DNA of 5,619 bases, from NCBI GenBank assembly GCA_003131945.1, contig PKWD01000144.1, positions 1 to 5,619 of the forward strand, written 5' to 3'. This DNA comes from Acidimicrobiaceae bacterium (lineage in GTDB: Bacteria > Actinomycetota > Acidimicrobiia > Acidimicrobiales > UBA8190). A program made the translations under genes and the position numbers. Of the stretch, positions 4,832 through 5,619 are shown piece by piece (position 1 is the stretch's first letter; the number at the start of each line of letters is the position of its first letter). The notes below the pieces were generated by a model, which saw only the letters and a list, made by a program, of their open reading frames with translations, had not been told where the DNA came from and did no database searches.

Positions 4832-5619
4832 GTGACCGGACGACTCACGCGCCTCTACCGGCGTACCCTGCGGCGACCCCTGCGCCGGGCCGGGCGGCGC
4901 CTTTTGCGTCGCCCGCTGGAAGGGTCGGTGGGGACCCAGCCCAACCCCTCGTCACCTCAGACCCTGCCCGACCTGCGCTTGTTCGCCGTGCTCGGCACGT
5001 GGATGGAGGAGGACATCGTGGAGGCCACGGTCCGCAACGCCTTCACCCAGGGGGTCGAGGCCGTCTACGTAGTGGACAATGCCAGCACCGATGCCACGGT
5101 CGAACGGGCGGTCGCCGCCGGTGCCACTGTGGCCGAATCCTTCGCCACGACGCAGTACCAAGAGCGCGTGCGGATCCTCCTCATGAACGCTGTCGTGGCC
5201 CGGGTCTCGTTGGCGTCGGGTGCCCCGCACATCTGGTGGCTCTGGCTCGACGCCGACGAGTTCCCCGAGGGCCCGGGCGGTCTGACCGTCGCCGACTACC
5301 TCCGCTCCCTGGACCGCCGCTTCCGCCTCGTCGGTAGCACGTACTACAACCACTTCCCCGGTGACAACCCCGCCTACCTCCCCGGATACCACCCCCTCGA
5401 CTTTCAACCCCTGTGCGAGCGTTTCTGGCCCGAACGAGCGCGCCATTGTGGTCAAACCCACTGGAAGCATCCTCTGCAACGCTTCGACAGCGAAGGGGCC
5501 TTCCTCATGGCTCTGGGCGGGTTTCACTCGGCCTCCCTGCGTACGGGGGAGCGACTGTGGGAGCCGCGGGGAGGGATCGTGACCCACCACATCCAATACC
5601 GAGAGGAGGCATTCACTAG
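4832..5619 (+). CDS. GT2-like glycosyltransferase, copy B of the inverted pair, 3'-truncated by window
   Basis: The frame is open from a TGA at 4766-4768 to the last base, and from GTG 4832 it reads 262 residues without a stop. The final AG is an incomplete codon; the terminal TAG letters are out of frame. Residues 49-262 match residues 42-255 of the gene at 653-1690 at about 160 of 214 positions with no gaps. Seen: RLFAVLGTWMEED (49-61), VDNASTDAT (81-89), WLWLDADEFPEG (136-147) with DxD D140/D142, HWKHPLQRF (210-218) and IVTHHIQYR (249-257). Function is as for copy A: a GT-A enzyme using a nucleotide sugar, donor and acceptor unknown. By comparison about 90 residues should lie beyond the window. 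The N-terminus is unlike copy A: residues 10-29 are five Arg-Arg-x-x units. GTG at 4823 is an alternative start; neither has a Shine-Dalgarno. It diverges from the sulfotransferase at 4760 with a 71-bp gap. Confidence 0.85.
   Translation, partial: MTGRLTRLYRRTLRRPLRRAGRRLLRRPLEGSVGTQPNPSSPQTLPDLRLFAVLGTWMEEDIVEATVRNAFTQGVEAVYVVDNASTDATVERAVAAGATVAESFATTQYQERVRILLMNAVVARVSLASGAPHIWWLWLDADEFPEGPGGLTVADYLRSLDRRFRLVGSTYYNHFPGDNPAYLPGYHPLDFQPLCERFWPERARHCGQTHWKHPLQRFDSEGAFLMALGGFHSASLRTGERLWEPRGGIVTHHIQYREEAFT
4859..4918 (+). repeat. Imperfect 12-bp tandem repeat (5 units) encoding Arg-Arg-x-x
   Basis: Five consecutive 12-base units, the first being CGGCGTACCCTG, each begin with two Arg codons; four of the five end in a Leu codon. 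They encode residues 10-29 of copy B. If helical, the i,i+4 spacing spreads Arg pairs round the helix with Leu between them, suited to binding acidic membrane or RNA; this role is inference. Confidence 0.7.
4976..5617 (+). repeat. Right arm of inverted gene-duplication repeat
   Basis: These 642 bases match 926-1567 in reverse complement, in step through the whole length. Identity is highest over codons 114-148, where all 35 residues are the same as in copy A. The arm probably continues past the window end. Confidence 0.85.

Noticed and set aside
3726..4835. Long plus-strand open frame (369 codons) opposite the sulfotransferase at 3675-4760
   Set aside because: Its translation is Pro/Arg/His-rich with no family motifs, while the opposite strand carries clear sulfotransferase motifs and a Shine-Dalgarno. 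It is a GC-rich antisense shadow.
4666..5337. Plus-strand frame covering the start of copy B in another phase
   Set aside because: The motif-bearing frame from 4832 aligns without gaps to copy A; this one is Arg/His/Pro-rich noise.
926..5617. Inverted arms as ends of an insertion sequence or composite transposon
   Set aside because: The arms are glycosyltransferase coding sequence. There is no transposase, terminal inverted repeat or target-site duplication in view.
5617..5619. TAG at the very end of the window as a stop for copy B
   Set aside because: It is out of frame. Copy B reads ACT at 5615-5617 and then an incomplete AG codon, so the gene continues beyond the window.

Overview
The window is about 5.6 kb of GC-rich, gene-dense bacterial DNA. 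Codons favour G or C at the third position, one start is GTG, and two genes may lack a leader. This fits a high-GC actinobacterium, but no marker here fixes the lineage. There are no RNA genes, CRISPR arrays, transposases or phage genes. Every gene looks like part of a surface-glycan or glycolipid locus: four glycosyltransferase-like proteins and two sulfotransferase-like proteins. None has an evident signal peptide or membrane helix, so all probably act in the cytoplasm or at the inner face of the membrane.

Layout: (1) 1-678 (+), the C-terminal 225 residues of a GT14 (Core-2/I-branching) glycosyltransferase. (2) 653-1690 (-), a complete GT2-like glycosyltransferase (copy A), tail to tail with gene 1 and overlapping it by 26 bp. 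(3) 1691-1816, a divergent promoter region. (4) 1817-2767 (+), a sulfotransferase, coupled by an ATGA overlap to (5) 2764-3729 (+), a GT-A-like protein with a DGD motif. (6) 3675-4760 (-), a second and different sulfotransferase, tail to tail with gene 5 and overlapping it by 55 bp. (7) 4761-4831, a short divergent spacer. (8) 4832 to the window end (+), an incomplete gene (copy B) that is a close paralog of copy A in the opposite orientation.

The most notable structure is this inverted pair. Residues 42-255 of copy A align without gaps to residues 49-262 of copy B, with about 75% identity by hand count. The matching DNA includes two perfect 38-bp blocks. The arms bracket the sulfotransferase/GT/sulfotransferase cassette, so duplication is clear and recombination between the arms is possible. 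The N-termini of the two copies are unrelated. Copy B begins with an Arg-Arg-x-x tetrapeptide repeated five times, encoded by an imperfect 12-bp tandem repeat.

Both tail-to-tail overlaps contain a perfect 7-bp GC-rich hairpin that could act as a two-way terminator. Working together, the glycosyltransferases would build or branch a glycan and the two sulfotransferases would sulfate it or its carrier using PAPS. That pathway is an inference from gene content; neither the product nor the substrates can be read from the sequence.
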